64,000 nucleotides of DNA from Paraburkholderia sp. BL23I1N1 (GCF_003610295.1 NZ_RAPV01000001.1:2232001-2296000); one strand, 5' to 3'; shown: positions 32,440-42,320, numbered from the stretch's first letter. The notes: generated from the sequence alone by a model not told the origin. A program made the numbers and translations.

Positions 32440-32611
32440 CGACGACGAGCGCCGTCATTGTTTTGCCCGGCACGTTGGCGATTGCCTCGGTGAACGCGGG
32501 TGTAATCGTTTCCTGTGTAGCGGCTGCACCGGCGGCGAAGACGGTTTGCGGGATTCCCGCGGTGGAAAAACCGGCGAGCGCTGCCACCGCGATAAGCGTA
32601 CGAAATTTCAT
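32434..32611 (-). pseudogene. Cupin-domain protein, N-terminal part (gene split by transposon)
   Basis: From ATG 32611 it encodes a signal peptide (MKFRTLIAVAALAGFSTAG...VFA) and the start of a small secreted cupin up to MTALVVDY. Translation then runs into the transposon end (VSDLHSKP...). The remainder of the gene is at 6417-6676. Its neighbour, the CMD-family gene, ends upstream at 32645, so the two probably formed an operon. Confidence 0.9.
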
Positions 32612-32644
32612 AGGACCACTCCTGGCTCAAGGCCTGCAATACGC

Positions 32645-33079
<435 letters not shown>

Positions 33080-33528
33080 GCTTCACTCCTTGAGCGTCTG
33101 GACCCACTCAGTGGGCCGGTGAGTGAAGATTAGGCGGTTAATTGGCCTTATTGAATAGCCGATTTTGTCTATTTTAAGGTGGCCACTTTTCGCTCTGAAT
33201 CTGCGCAGGCAGGGCGCGGATTGGTTCACCTCAAGTCTGACTTCGAAAAATCGGATCATTCGGTAAACCACAGGACGTGTAGCGCATCTGGTTACGCGGC
33301 GATGGACTGATACTGAATCAGTTCTCCCGCCATGGAGATTATTTTCGTACTCGCGTTACCCGGTAGATTCGCCCATGGTTCAACTCCGAATTGCGACTGG
33401 GAAGGCCATCGAATCCGGCCAATACCGTGCCTGCGTAAGCACAACGAAGCAATATACCCGGCAGGATTCCTGTGCCATTTGGCAGGCGCGTGTCAATCCT
33501 GTCCAACTTCGATAGGGAACTGCAAAAC
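33080..33528. other. Intergenic region
   Basis: About 450 bp between divergent genes. A small hairpin (actgat / atcagt, 33306-33322) is the only structure seen. Short frames show no family character. Confidence 0.35.
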
Positions 33529-33807
33529 ATGAACTGGATCGTTTACTGCACCGATATGCCTGGTGCGCACGAGCTTCGGGAGGCCAATACGCCGAAGCAT
33601 CGCGCCTATCTGGAGACCAGACCGATCGTTCTTGTCACATCCGGTCCACTGGTGGACGACGCCGGCGAGAAAAAGATCGGCAGCTTCTTTCTGGTGGAAG
33701 CGCAGACGCGTGAGGAAGTCGAGGCGTTCAATCGCAACGATCCGTTCTTCGCGCTGGGACTCTGGGATGAAGTCAGAATTCATCGTTTTCATCGCCGTGT
33801 GGGTTGA
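33529..33807 (+). CDS. YciI-like protein
   Basis: The 92-aa protein has the YciI/ferredoxin-like fold signature: NWIVYCTDMPGAHELREANTPKHRAYLE, the central SGPLVDDAGEKKIGSFFLVEA and NDPFFALGLWDEVRIHRF. The conserved catalytic-type His-Asp pair of the family is visible (H23, D45-D46 region). Functions are poorly known; relatives act in haloaromatic breakdown or as small enzymes. The frame is open further upstream, but ATG 33529 fits the family N-terminus. Confidence 0.85.
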   Translation: MNWIVYCTDMPGAHELREANTPKHRAYLETRPIVLVTSGPLVDDAGEKKIGSFFLVEAQTREEVEAFNRNDPFFALGLWDEVRIHRFHRRVG

Positions 33808-33890
33808 ACGACTTCGCGTCTCGCAGTGCATTCGCTAACAAAATTTAATGAACATCCGGCGGCTCGTCCGTTGGCGAAAACAACAGGAAT

Positions 33891-34205
33891 GTGAAAGTCC
33901 TGCCGGAGGACCATGCGAGCGAAGCCGAAGCGCGGGCGGCGGCCGTTGGCGAGTTTGCACGCACGCAGCGTAGTCAGGCGACGTTCTCTTACCAGCTCGC
34001 GCTCGGGCGGCCTGAGGTTTTCCCAAAGCTGCCGGTGAGCGTCTCCGGCTTCAAACTGGAGATCAACGAAACACCCTGGCTCGTGAAGGAGGCAACACAT
34101 ACGCTTAACGGCGATGGCGGGCTTACCACGTCACTCGAAATGGAAGTGCGCGACGACCCGACGACCGACCGGCACCGCTCGCATTTTCGCAAGGGAAGTC
34201 AGTGA
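33891..34205 (+). pseudogene. Phage late-control protein D (gpD) fragment, C-terminal
   Basis: The frame encodes the last about 104 residues of a P2-type gpD/VgrG-fold tail protein: KVLPEDHASEAEARAAAVGEFARTQRSQATFSYQLALGRPE... VSGFKLEINETPWLVKEATHTL. The N-terminal two thirds and other tail genes are absent. It marks a decayed prophage or tail-derived unit just before the Tlde1-like toxin gene. Confidence 0.8.
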
Positions 34206-34404
34206 CATACCGGCACGTGAGTAAAACTGATGCATTGAAAGGGGGCGCCAAGCGCCTCCTGTTTATGGCTATCGCGACCGATGCAAGCGGCATAGAAGAA
34301 GGCATAAAGCTTTATATGACCGGCTGGTTTATCTGATAATGTGCACTCCGCGTTTCTCCCTTGTCGGTGAGAACAGCTTTTTACAGTTGAAACAAGGAAC
34401 GCTT

Positions 34405-34770
34405 ATGCCGTGGTCATATCAGCAGAGCACCGGAAACCTTTCGTTCAATGGCGAATTCGTTGAACGCGGTTACTCCGGCGCGGCGACAGGTAAAAACAAT
34501 CCAGCTATGCAGGCGGTTCCAAACATTGGGCCAATCCCGCGTGGTAATTATCAAGTCGGCGAACCCCACACCTCCCCCCACACGGGAACCTACACACTCA
34601 ATCTAACGCCGACCGCTGGAACCAATACGTTTGGGCGAAGTGCTTTCAGGATTCATGGCGATAGCCTGCACCACCCGGGTACAGCGTCCGAAGGCTGCAT
34701 TATCATGGGCGTTCAAACTCGCCATCGCATATGGGTGAGCGGCGATCGTCGGTTAGAGGTTATTCAATGA
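34405..34770 (+). CDS. Tlde1-like (DUF2778) L,D-transpeptidase toxin, putative T6SS effector
   Basis: The 121-aa protein matches the Tlde1/DUF2778 family, small secreted L,D-carboxypeptidase/transpeptidases that attack peptidoglycan of rival cells. The active site is visible as H84-G-D in RIHGD and C98 in ASEGCII. The N-terminal FNGEFVERGYSGAATGKNNPAMQAVPNIGPIPRGNY is typical. There is no signal peptide, as expected for a type VI effector delivered by injection. ATG 34405 is preferred (AAGGAAC before it). Its stop overlaps the immunity ATG (ATGA). Confidence 0.87.
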   Translation: MPWSYQQSTGNLSFNGEFVERGYSGAATGKNNPAMQAVPNIGPIPRGNYQVGEPHTSPHTGTYTLNLTPTAGTNTFGRSAFRIHGDSLHHPGTASEGCIIMGVQTRHRIWVSGDRRLEVIQ

Positions 34771-35258
34771 AACGCACATCCGGTTTCACGCTTGTACTCG
34801 CCTTGGCTTGCTCGACAGCAAACGCAGGCGCACAAACAAGCCCCTCCATTTTAGCCAAACAGATCAACGACGAAGGCGCAAAGGCCACGGTAGGCGCCAT
34901 GTCGGAGTCAGAATGGGACAACGTTCTTACCCATATCGATTCTGGCAATGCCGCATGGATCGCACTTGCACCAAAGCTTGCAAAAGGGACTGACGGCGGG
35001 AATTCGGAAGACCTAGGAATCGGATTGGCCTACGCGCTCCCCAAAAATGCCAAGGCGGTTCTATCGGCCATCGATCCCGACAACGGGCCAGTGCTGGGCG
35101 TCAGTCGCGTTTGCTCTGCGCCCTTCATCGAAGATACAGTGAAGGACATTCCCGCCTACATCAAGCGTGCCAAAGCGGCGCTAACCAAGGTCCACGAACC
35201 ATCGTTGCAAAACGTAAAAAAAGATTGCCTGGCGGAGCTATCAAAGCCGCAAGGATAA
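34767..35258 (+). CDS. Probable periplasmic immunity protein to the Tlde1-like toxin
   Basis: The 163-aa protein has a signal peptide (MKRTSGFTLVLALACSTANAGA) and a soluble helical mature part with two Cys. It begins within the toxin stop codon, so both are co-translated. A periplasmic, exported partner directly after a peptidoglycan-attacking toxin is what an immunity protein should be (Tldi1-type). Sequence family not firmly recognised; role inferred from position and export. A strong terminator follows. Confidence 0.8.
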   Translation: MKRTSGFTLVLALACSTANAGAQTSPSILAKQINDEGAKATVGAMSESEWDNVLTHIDSGNAAWIALAPKLAKGTDGGNSEDLGIGLAYALPKNAKAVLSAIDPDNGPVLGVSRVCSAPFIEDTVKDIPAYIKRAKAALTKVHEPSLQNVKKDCLAELSKPQG

Positions 35259-35291
35259 GCGTATATAAAACGTTGGATTTCTCGATCACAG

Positions 35292-35322
35292 AAAAAAGGG
35301 GCGACCTATGCCCCCCTTTTTT
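35292..35322 (+). terminator. Rho-independent terminator after toxin-immunity pair
   Basis: aaaaaagggg and cccccctttttt pair around a 10-nt loop and end in a T-run, 34 bp after the immunity stop. Confidence 0.9.
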
Positions 35323-35644
35323 GCGTCTCGACGTCAGGGACCAAGGCGGTTGTTATCCGGCTCTGTGCGGCCACGAACGGTCATTCGACATCTATCTACC
35401 CCTAGATCGTTGACCGAGGAGTTTCGTTAGTCCTTACGACAGCTGGACGCCTTTGAACTGGAAGAGAAGTGTATCGCCGCGTGGGGCCATTTCGTGGCGG
35501 GCAATGCATGACTACATTCGCAGCGCTCTGAGAAAAACTGCGAAGTCGTGTCTTGCGCATGTCGATTTCTCCCACGATCATTCGTCGTAGACACTGGAGG
35601 CGCCTTTGCCTCCGAACATTATCGTCTTCAACGGAGAAACCTAA

Positions 35645-36073
35645 ATGCGTGTAATGGTCATCATCAAGGCAACCCCCGAATCCGAAGCCGGGCAAATGCC
35701 AAGCATGGAACTCATCGCGGCGATGGGCAAATATAACGAGGAACTGGTGAAGGCTGGGATCATGCAAGGCGGCGACGGGCTGAAGCCGAGTTCGGCAGGC
35801 GCGCGCGTGAGGTTTTCAGGGAAGGACCGAACCGTCGTTGACGGCCCATTTGCAGAAATCAAGGAATTGATCGCCGGGTACTGGCTCTGGCAAGTTCAAT
35901 CGATGGACGAAGCGATTGAATGGGTAAAGCGCTGTCCGAATCCGATGGTGAGTGATTCAGAGATCGAGATTCGACCTTTTTTTGAGCCTGCGGACTTTGG
36001 CGAGGCCTTTACACCCGAGCTTCAAGACCAAGAAAAGCATCTGCGGCAGCAGATTGACGGGCAGGCGCGCTGA
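35645..36073 (+). CDS. YciI-family DGPF-domain protein
   Basis: The 142-aa protein has the DGPF motif in VVDGPFAEIKELIAGYWLWQV, preceded by MRVMVIIKATPESEAG, typical of the YCII-related group often encoded near ECF sigma factors. No sigma factor follows here, since an IS1182-type element begins 165 bp downstream. The function of DGPF proteins is uncertain. The ATG is preceded by GGAGAAA. Confidence 0.88.
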   Translation: MRVMVIIKATPESEAGQMPSMELIAAMGKYNEELVKAGIMQGGDGLKPSSAGARVRFSGKDRTVVDGPFAEIKELIAGYWLWQVQSMDEAIEWVKRCPNPMVSDSEIEIRPFFEPADFGEAFTPELQDQEKHLRQQIDGQAR

Positions 36074-36237
36074 CAGTTTTCACTGCATCAGTCTGCGGGG
36101 TATGCAGAGGCACCCCAATTGGCTATCTGAGATCTGAGGCAGGCTTCCTGACACCGTGCAGGGAGCCTGACGAGGTCTAGTGATTGCCCCCCCGACTGAG
36201 CGTCCGCTATCGGCCGATTCGGCTGTCCCATGTGGGT

Positions 36238-37920
36238 CCAGGTTGTGTAAAAACGCGGCGCGGACGCTCTGACGACTTTTCACGCGAGCAATTACAGCCG
36301 TCGACGGCCTGGTTAAGCCCGTCTTACGTTTATCGGTTCTTTACATTGCGAGAAGAAGCGGTGCGGGGGCGCCCTAATGCGCGCCGGCGCGGCCGGCCTG
36401 ATGCAAGTCTGTCCTCAGGCCCGCATCTTTTGCATCAGCGACCCAGTGCCGAGGATCGCCATGACGCGCCTGAGGTTGTACGCGAGCACGTGAAGGCTCA
36501 TCTCGGTGCTGACATGTTCGCGGGTTTTCATCAGGAAGTGCGCAGCGCCCATCCAGAACTTCAGCGTACCGAACGGGTGCTCGACGGTCTGACGGCGTAT
36601 GCGCATCATGTCCGGCTTCTGGTCGAGCCGTCGCTGCATCGTCTCGATGACGGCCTCATGCTCCCAGCGCTTTATCCGACGAGCCTGTTTGCCGGACGTG
36701 CATTGTTTTCTGATGGCGCACGTAGAACAGGCTGAGCTCGAATAGCAATGCAGCGTCATGCCATGCTCGATGTTTGTGAAGCGCCGGTTGAGCCGCTGCT
36801 GGGCGGGGCAAAGGTACTCGTCATCTTTGGCAACGTAGATAAAATCCTGCTTGCCGAAGTAGCCGTCAGCGTTCTTGCCTGAAGTCAGCGGTTTAGGAAC
36901 GAAGGCCGTAATGCCCGCCTCATGGCACTTCAGGATTTCCTCGCTCTTGAAGTAGCCCCGGTCGGCAACAACAGTCAGATCGGTGATGCCGGTAGCCGCC
37001 CGCGCCTGGTCGGCCATGTTCGCCAACTGGCTGCGATCGTTGCCAACGTTGGTGACCTCGTGCGCCACGATCAGATGATGCGTGTCATCAACGGCTGTCT
37101 GAACGTTGTAGCCAACCGTTCCTGTTCCCCGACCGCTGGTAGCCATTGAGCGTGCGTCGGGATCAGTCAGCGAGACCTGCCCATCTGGCGAGTCGCGCAA
37201 TCGCTGCTCCATGGCCTTGAGGTCCTGCATCTGCTGTTTGAGCTTGCTGATCTTGTCGCTCATGCGACTCGTCTTCGCTTCAGTAACATCGGATTGAGTC
37301 CGGTCTGCCGTCTCCATTGCGGAAAGATATCGCGCGATGCTCTCATCGATCTGCTGCTGGCGCGCCTGAACCTTCCCGCTCGTAAAGTTGCGATCACGAT
37401 TGTTGACGGCTTTGAACTTGCTGCCGTCGATGGCCACTATCGACCTTGAGAAGAGGTCCAGGTTACGGCATAGCACGATGAACTGGCTGCAGACATTGCG
37501 GATCGCTTTGCCGTTGTTAGGGCGGAAGTCGGCGATGGTCTTGAAGTCCGGCGACAGGCGGCCCGTTAGCCACATGAGCTCAACGTTGCGTTGAGTCTCA
37601 CGTTCCAGACGCCGACTCGACTGAATCCGATTTAGATAGCCGTAGACGTAAATCTTGAGCAGCACGGATGGATGATATGAGGGGCGTCCCGTCGTCGCGG
37701 GAGCGGTTCCGTCAAAGCCGAGATCATGAAGATCAAGCTCATCGACAAAGACGTCGACTACGCGCACTGGATTGTCGTCGGACACGTAGTCCTCGAGATA
37801 CTCGGGTAGTAAGACAGCTTGCTTACGATCTTCGCCTTCAACGAATCGCTTCATGTGCCCGTCTGACCTGAATGCGTTACTTCAGTTTAGGCGATCAGCG
37901 TGCGTTTTCACACAAGCTGG
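36238..37920. mobile_element. IS1182-family insertion sequence
   Basis: The ends ccaggttgtgtaaaaacgc (36238) and the complement ccagcttgtgtgaaaacgc (ending 37920) are inverted repeats. A possible 4-bp flank GGTC occurs on both sides, depending on where the end is drawn. One transposase gene fills the element on the minus strand. The terminal repeat resembles that of the MITE at 46767-46904. Confidence 0.85.
36415..37854 (-). CDS. IS1182-family transposase
   Basis: The 479-aa DDE transposase shows the N-terminal DUF772-type part (YHPSVLLKIYVYGYLNRIQSSRRLE), the DDE core start VAIDGSKFKAVNNRDRN, VVADRGYFKSEEIL and the C-terminal VEHPFGTLKFWMG with the last acidic residue. A coiled segment lies between. 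The gene is full length and apparently intact, so the element may be active. Confidence 0.93.
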   Translation of the reverse strand: MKRFVEGEDRKQAVLLPEYLEDYVSDDNPVRVVDVFVDELDLHDLGFDGTAPATTGRPSYHPSVLLKIYVYGYLNRIQSSRRLERETQRNVELMWLTGRLSPDFKTIADFRPNNGKAIRNVCSQFIVLCRNLDLFSRSIVAIDGSKFKAVNNRDRNFTSGKVQARQQQIDESIARYLSAMETADRTQSDVTEAKTSRMSDKISKLKQQMQDLKAMEQRLRDSPDGQVSLTDPDARSMATSGRGTGTVGYNVQTAVDDTHHLIVAHEVTNVGNDRSQLANMADQARAATGITDLTVVADRGYFKSEEILKCHEAGITAFVPKPLTSGKNADGYFGKQDFIYVAKDDEYLCPAQQRLNRRFTNIEHGMTLHCYSSSACSTCAIRKQCTSGKQARRIKRWEHEAVIETMQRRLDQKPDMMRIRRQTVEHPFGTLKFWMGAAHFLMKTREHVSTEMSLHVLAYNLRRVMAILGTGSLMQKMRA

Positions 37921-37977
37921 GTCGACCTGAGCCGTTCAAGGTCACTTTGACGGTCTTCTCAGGCGGAGACTAGCCCC

Positions 37978-38355
37978 ATGGCCCATGGCTATGAAACCGA
38001 ACTCTGGAGAAACGGGGATGTTCAGAAGCTGATCAAGGAGAAGTTCGGCGTTTACCATTCTGCTGGACACGTGAGAACCGTCGTCGGGAAGCTTGGAATG
38101 GACCACCGGATGCGATCGCCAAAGCAGCGCACGGACAAGAAGCCTTCCGCGATGAATGACGAAACGCTGGCATGGGTTGCTGCTACGCTCAGAGAGTCGC
38201 CTCGAGCGCACGGCATAGAGTCTGATCACTGGACTAACGCACGTTTGCGCACCGTGCTTCATCGGCGGGTAGGCGTTGATTATTCTCGCGGATATGTCTG
38301 GGAAATTGCAGCCCGCGCCGGGGTGGCGGACCTGCTTACAAGGCGCCGGGGCTGA
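37978..38355 (+). CDS. Double helix-turn-helix protein, IS630-type DNA-binding part
   Basis: The 125-aa protein has two similar winged-helix repeats (KEKFGVYHSAGHVRTVVGKLG and RRVGVDYSRGYVWEIAARAG). This is the pattern of the N-terminal DNA-binding part of IS630-type transposases or stand-alone HTH_33 proteins. No DDE domain follows. It starts 58 bp after the IS1182 end and may be a remnant. Confidence 0.5.
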   Translation: MAHGYETELWRNGDVQKLIKEKFGVYHSAGHVRTVVGKLGMDHRMRSPKQRTDKKPSAMNDETLAWVAATLRESPRAHGIESDHWTNARLRTVLHRRVGVDYSRGYVWEIAARAGVADLLTRRRG

Positions 38356-38455
38356 TCAATTCATTCGGACCTTGACCACAATCGTCCCCCCCGCGAGTCA
38401 CCTGCCTTAGCGCGAACGCCGCAAATGCGAAAGAGGGTCCGCTGAATAAAAAAAA

Positions 38456-38473
38456 CCGCAGACATTGCTGCGG
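38456..38473 (-). terminator. Terminator for the gene at 38680-38967
   Basis: ccgcag / ctgcgg stem with a 6-nt loop; on the minus strand it is followed by eight T residues. The 200-bp distance to the gene stop is long but no other gene intervenes. Confidence 0.65.
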
Positions 38474-38679
38474 CCCAAACACACACGCGCAAGGGGCGCT
38501 GACGTTGGTTCTATGCTACCTATTCCCGTTTCTCAGGCAATCGGGTATCTCGTCTGAATATTTGCGAGAGGCCGCATTGCCGCGCCTGTCGTGGAGCGAG
38601 TCTGGTTATCGCCGACGCAGGTGTTGCGGAACGGCTACAGCTCCGGTCGGCCGCCGATCAGGATCGCATGTCCGGATTT

Positions 38680-38967
38680 TCATCTGGCCGGCGTCTCCGC
38701 GGACATATCGTCCTGCCGCGTCGATGAATCAATCCCCGTGCAGGCCAGGTTATTGTCGCGCGTGTCGATCCACTCAATCGCCCATTGGCGCGCAAGCTCG
38801 ATCGCCTCGCCTTCGTTATCGAACCAGGCAAGATTGCGCTCGATGTGCATTTCAGTGTCCGCATCATCGTCAGGCGATGCACGGACGATCCGCGCATGTG
38901 CGAAAAACTGTCCAAGCGCAAATTCCGGGGTCGCGTCGATGACCCAACCGCGGTACTCGTACGTCAT
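38680..38967 (-). CDS. Conserved hypothetical protein (CV_2116/HlyU-like)
   Basis: The 95-aa protein begins MTYEYRGWVIDATPEFALGQFFAHARIVR and resembles small Burkholderia proteins labelled CV_2116 domain. ATG 38967 is preceded by GGAGGTAATC, so the longer frame to 39009 is not used. The function is unknown. Confidence 0.65.
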   Translation of the reverse strand: MTYEYRGWVIDATPEFALGQFFAHARIVRASPDDDADTEMHIERNLAWFDNEGEAIELARQWAIEWIDTRDNNLACTGIDSSTRQDDMSAETPAR

Positions 38968-39320
38968 GATTACCTCCGACACTTGGCCAATCGAGATTCC
39001 AACAGACAAAGCATGAATTCATCAGGCTGTAATCGCTAGCCCTCCTAGGTTGAATTTGCCCGCCTCGGGTCGACTTTGCAGCACGTCGCCTTCGTGTGAA
39101 ACCGTCGCGACGTAGTAACAAAGCCCAGATACCGGAGGGCGACGTTTCGCTGAAAATTCAAAGCGCTAGAACGCAATGTTTATCATGCATCACCTGCGTC
39201 CAGCTTTCAATTGGCATCGTCAACGTGGCTTTGGTGCCGCCCGCAATGGACGGCGATTCTGGATGAGGCAATCATCCAGACCTTGTCGAACCAATCAAGG
39301 GAAGGGCAGAGGACCAAGGA
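38968..39320. other. Intergenic region
   Basis: About 350 bp upstream of the small hypothetical gene and downstream of the BrnT-BrnA frame. It should hold the promoter of the former on the minus strand. No gene or repeat supported. Confidence 0.35.
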
Positions 39321-39343
39321 AAAAGCCCGCCGAAGCGGGCTTT
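39321..39343 (-). terminator. Terminator after the BrnT-BrnA frame
   Basis: aagcccgc / gcgggctt stem with a 4-nt loop; on the minus strand it is followed by a T5 run, three bases after the stop codon region of the BrnA part. Confidence 0.85.
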
Positions 39344-39345
39344 CG

Positions 39346-39948
39346 TTACATCATGCCGTGAGACTTCGCGTAGTCACGCAGGGCGTCGTTCATCCGTGTC
39401 TGCCAGCCTTCGCCGGTCGAGCGGAAAGCGTCGAGCACGTCGCGATCGTAACGAACGCTCGTCGCGACTTTGGTCACGTCGGCCGGCGGCCGGCCGCGGC
39501 GCTTTAGCAATTCGGCCGCGGCACCTTCGCCGATCCGCCGCGGAAGCGTTTCACGCGCAGGGCGCATACGCCGGATTTCTTCGGTGCTCAGCTCACGCGT
39601 GTCGGGATCTGCCGCAATGCCGCGATTGATCGCCGCGTTTTCCTCATCAGTCGGCATCACGATAGTGCGTTTGCTCAACAAATCATTCACCTCACGTTTG
39701 TTTGCCTTGCGAAGGCTGATAGCTCGTAGCGTTTCGCCACGCAATGTATAGACCAGACAGTAGACGCGATCGCTGATCAAACCGTAAGCGATGAAACGTG
39801 GCTCTCCATACGCGTATCGGTCGTCAAGCGCATCGAGCGCGCTGTCCCATTCGAAGCTTTCGGCGAGAGCGAGTGAAACACCATGTTTGCTGCGATTGAT
39901 CTGGTCTTTGGCCGGGTCGAATTCGATCCCATTTGATTTATTGTACAT
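39346..39948 (-). CDS. BrnT toxin and BrnA antitoxin in one continuous frame
   Basis: From ATG 39948 the 200-aa frame begins with a BrnT-type toxin (FDPAKDQINRSKHGVSLALAE... and GETLRAISLRKANKREVNDL), a RelE-like ribonuclease. Without a stop it continues into a BrnA-type DUF4415 antitoxin (MPTDEENAAINRG... RGRPPADVTKVATSVRYDRDVLDAFRSTG, a ribbon-helix-helix). These are normally two overlapping genes. The internal ATG in TIVMPTDEEN could still start a separate BrnA, so a fusion product, or both, may be made. The fusion could be real or stem from a small indel at the junction. Confidence 0.8.
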   Translation of the reverse strand: MYNKSNGIEFDPAKDQINRSKHGVSLALAESFEWDSALDALDDRYAYGEPRFIAYGLISDRVYCLVYTLRGETLRAISLRKANKREVNDLLSKRTIVMPTDEENAAINRGIAADPDTRELSTEEIRRMRPARETLPRRIGEGAAAELLKRRGRPPADVTKVATSVRYDRDVLDAFRSTGEGWQTRMNDALRDYAKSHGMM

Positions 39949-40229
39949 ACGATAAATGATTGATGCAAGATCAGGCGACGCGCGGCGACATTTCGTGTTC
40001 GTCTGTGGCCGGTTGGGTTGATTTAGATTCGGTTGCGACCTCGTCGCCAATCAACGGACGTAGTCGCGAGACGTTCGGCGGTGGTTCGCCAACGACGCCA
40101 AGGCGCGGTGATTGAAGAAGACACGCCCCTGACGTGCCCACGCGCACCTTACATAAAACATACAAAAATCAAACAAAAAGAGCCGGGGCGAACCCAGCCC
40201 TTTTATTTAACTAGCCACTTAATTATTGA

Positions 40230-40750
40230 TTCTTGGCACCTCTGGTGTGGTGTTGCGTTGGTTTGGTTTTTCAGGTTTTGTTATATTTCAACGGGTAAGG
40301 CGGCCGAGTTATCCACAGGATATCCACTTTTTAAGCTGCTTCCTGTTGCGTGACCGTACAAGCGGCATTTGTTGCGTCGATATTCATACGAAGACGCAAC
40401 AGGATGAGGTCTGGCAACGTGATGTTGCCAGACTCAGTGTTGCGCTCCTGCCGACGCCTGATGCATCTTCGACTTCACACCCAGTTCCCACAGCATGTCG
40501 ATGTTCCTGAGATACGTAGCGACGTTCTGGGCCGAACTGTGGATGATCGAATGTTCGTGGCCGTCGGCGCTGTCGACTTTCGCCGACCACGGGTCTTCCA
40601 AGCACTGGCAGACGTCGTTGATATCGTCGCGATACTGCTTCAGGGTTTCCTGGTCCCAACTCCGCACGACATCGGGCGCCAGGAGCACCGAGAGCGTGCC
40701 TTTCCGCTCGCCGATATACCGTACCGGCGTGAGTAGGCCACTGATGTAGA
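40230..40750. repeat. Direct repeat, copy 1 (distal end of the recombinase-trio element)
   Basis: About 520 bp nearly identical to 55801-56321, in the same orientation, with only a few base changes and one indel. It starts at ttcttggcacct and stops where the IS5-family element begins. It contains a TTATCCACA box and two hairpins (tgttgcgtc/gacgcaaca and gtctggcaac/gttgccagac). Confidence 0.9.
40434..40750 (-). pseudogene. 3' fragment of the hypothetical gene also found at 56004-56525
   Basis: The frame YISGLLTPVRYIGERKGTLSVLLAPDVVRSW... to the stop equals the C-terminal two thirds of the intact protein. The 5' part was removed by the IS5-family element at 40751; frame extension past that point is IS sequence. 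Confidence 0.9.
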
Positions 40751-41859
40751 GGGCTTTGTTCGGAAGGGTCCGAGTTTCCGTACTACGGACGCAACTATCC
40801 ATTTTTGAAAGAAACGGGCCTGCCAAACGAATTCCAGAGGTCAAGGATGTTCGCGATGATCACGCTTTCGCTTTCCTGTGACCCGATTTTCCGGGTCAGC
40901 AAGGTCGATCCGATGCATCGTTTGATCCGCGAGATCTGCGCTTCGACCAGCGAGCGTTGCCCATAGCCGTATTTTTTGTGAAACGCATAAATGCCCTTTT
41001 CCCTGATGTAGCCAACGACCTTGTCATGCCATTGCGTCTGTTCTTCGCCATGCACCACCGCGTGAGAAGGCGGTGGTATCACGGGCAGCACGCCTGATCG
41101 CGACAGGGCCTCCGTCCGCTCGATGCTGTAGTACGCGCCATCGGCAATCACCCGGTCAACCGGGGTGTCGGCGGGAAGCACATGGTCCATCCCTTCGCTA
41201 TCCGAAACGTCCGTGCCGGTGACGGCGATCGCGTGAACGTTCATGTCCGTGTCAATCGACAGATGCATCTTGCGCCACGGTGTTTTCGCCGCCTTTTTGC
41301 CGTATTTCTGCTCGTACCACTCGCTGGCCCGGCCGAAACTCATCCCTGTGCTGTCGATGATAACGCTTGTATCTTCGCCCCTCGCCAGACGCCGGGCCAG
41401 TCGTTCGCAACGTTGCGTGACCTTCACGTCCAGCGCGGCAAACAGATCGCACAGATGGCCGAAGCTGGGAACCGGGATGTCCAGTCCCTGGCTGGCCCAG
41501 TAATCTTCCCGATAGCCGCTGATCTGCCGCATTCCCCAGCCCAACAGCCGGTAGAACGTATAGATCAGCTCAACGTATGGCCGGGTGTACAACGGCAACC
41601 TCCCAGACACTCCACGCACGTACGGCGATGCCGTAATGAATTGCGACCTGAGATCGCCACCTGGAAAATAGAGGCTGATCTTCCCTCGCTTCTTCAGGCT
41701 CCCGTTGTATTCGCGCCAGTTCGTCACCCGATAGCCAGGCTTCCTGCGCTTGCGGTCCTCGCCCTCTTTGAATCTGGCTTTATACGGCATCCGCTTTGAT
41801 CCACGTCTCCCTTGATCTTACGATCTTACAACAATCACACACCCTTCCGAACAAGGCCC
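40751..41859. mobile_element. IS5-family insertion sequence
   Basis: gggctttgttcggaagggt (40751-40769) and the complement acccttccgaacaaggccc (41841-41859) are inverted repeats with one mismatch. The 1109-bp length suits IS5 relatives. No target duplication was found, and its two flanks belong to different broken elements, suggesting rearrangement after insertion. Confidence 0.9.
40795..41790 (-). CDS. IS5-family transposase
   Basis: The 331-aa DDE transposase shows VIIDSTGMSFGRASEWYE (first Asp), DRVIADGAYYSIE (second Asp) and RSLVEAQISRIKRCIG (Glu). It is full length. The N-terminal VTNWREYNGSLKKRGKISLYF is common in IS5 (IS903/ISL2-like) proteins. Confidence 0.93.
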   Translation of the reverse strand: MPYKARFKEGEDRKRRKPGYRVTNWREYNGSLKKRGKISLYFPGGDLRSQFITASPYVRGVSGRLPLYTRPYVELIYTFYRLLGWGMRQISGYREDYWASQGLDIPVPSFGHLCDLFAALDVKVTQRCERLARRLARGEDTSVIIDSTGMSFGRASEWYEQKYGKKAAKTPWRKMHLSIDTDMNVHAIAVTGTDVSDSEGMDHVLPADTPVDRVIADGAYYSIERTEALSRSGVLPVIPPPSHAVVHGEEQTQWHDKVVGYIREKGIYAFHKKYGYGQRSLVEAQISRIKRCIGSTLLTRKIGSQESESVIIANILDLWNSFGRPVSFKNG

Positions 41860-42128
41860 GTGAGATGAAGACCGATGGCCTGCTGCCTGAGGACACGAAG
41901 TTCCGGTTCTCGAAGTACCTGAACAATCTGATCGAACAGGACCATCGAAACATCAAGTCCAGAACGAACGTGATGCTCGGCTTCAAACGATTCAGGAATG
42001 CCGTGACCACGATTTCAGGCATCGAATTGATGCATCGCATTCGCAAGGGGCAGTTCAACTTCTCCATGCTCGGGCTTAAAGATACCGCTGCGCTCGCTGT
42101 CTGGAATGCTGTCCTGTTCAATCGATAA
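41860..42128 (+). pseudogene. IS6-family transposase, 3' fragment
   Basis: The frame encodes the end of an IS6/IS26-type transposase: FSKYLNNLIEQDHRNIKSRTNVMLGFKRFRNA, with the last catalytic Glu (E in IEQDH), and stops at 42128. The 5' part is replaced by the IS5-family element. Confidence 0.85.
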
Positions 42129-42320
42129 GGTATCCATATCGAGTGGAAAAATATCGGCCTGACCAGCCATTTGCACCAGAAACCGCAGATAGCAGATGGC
42201 CTGCCTGCACAGTCCGCAATTTTGTAAAGGACTGCGGACCGCCGCTCGCGAATGAGAGGCGGGGCCCACCTTATGCTGGAGGGCTGCCGTCCGGCGGTCA
42301 GGACGCCGTTTCACAGTGAC

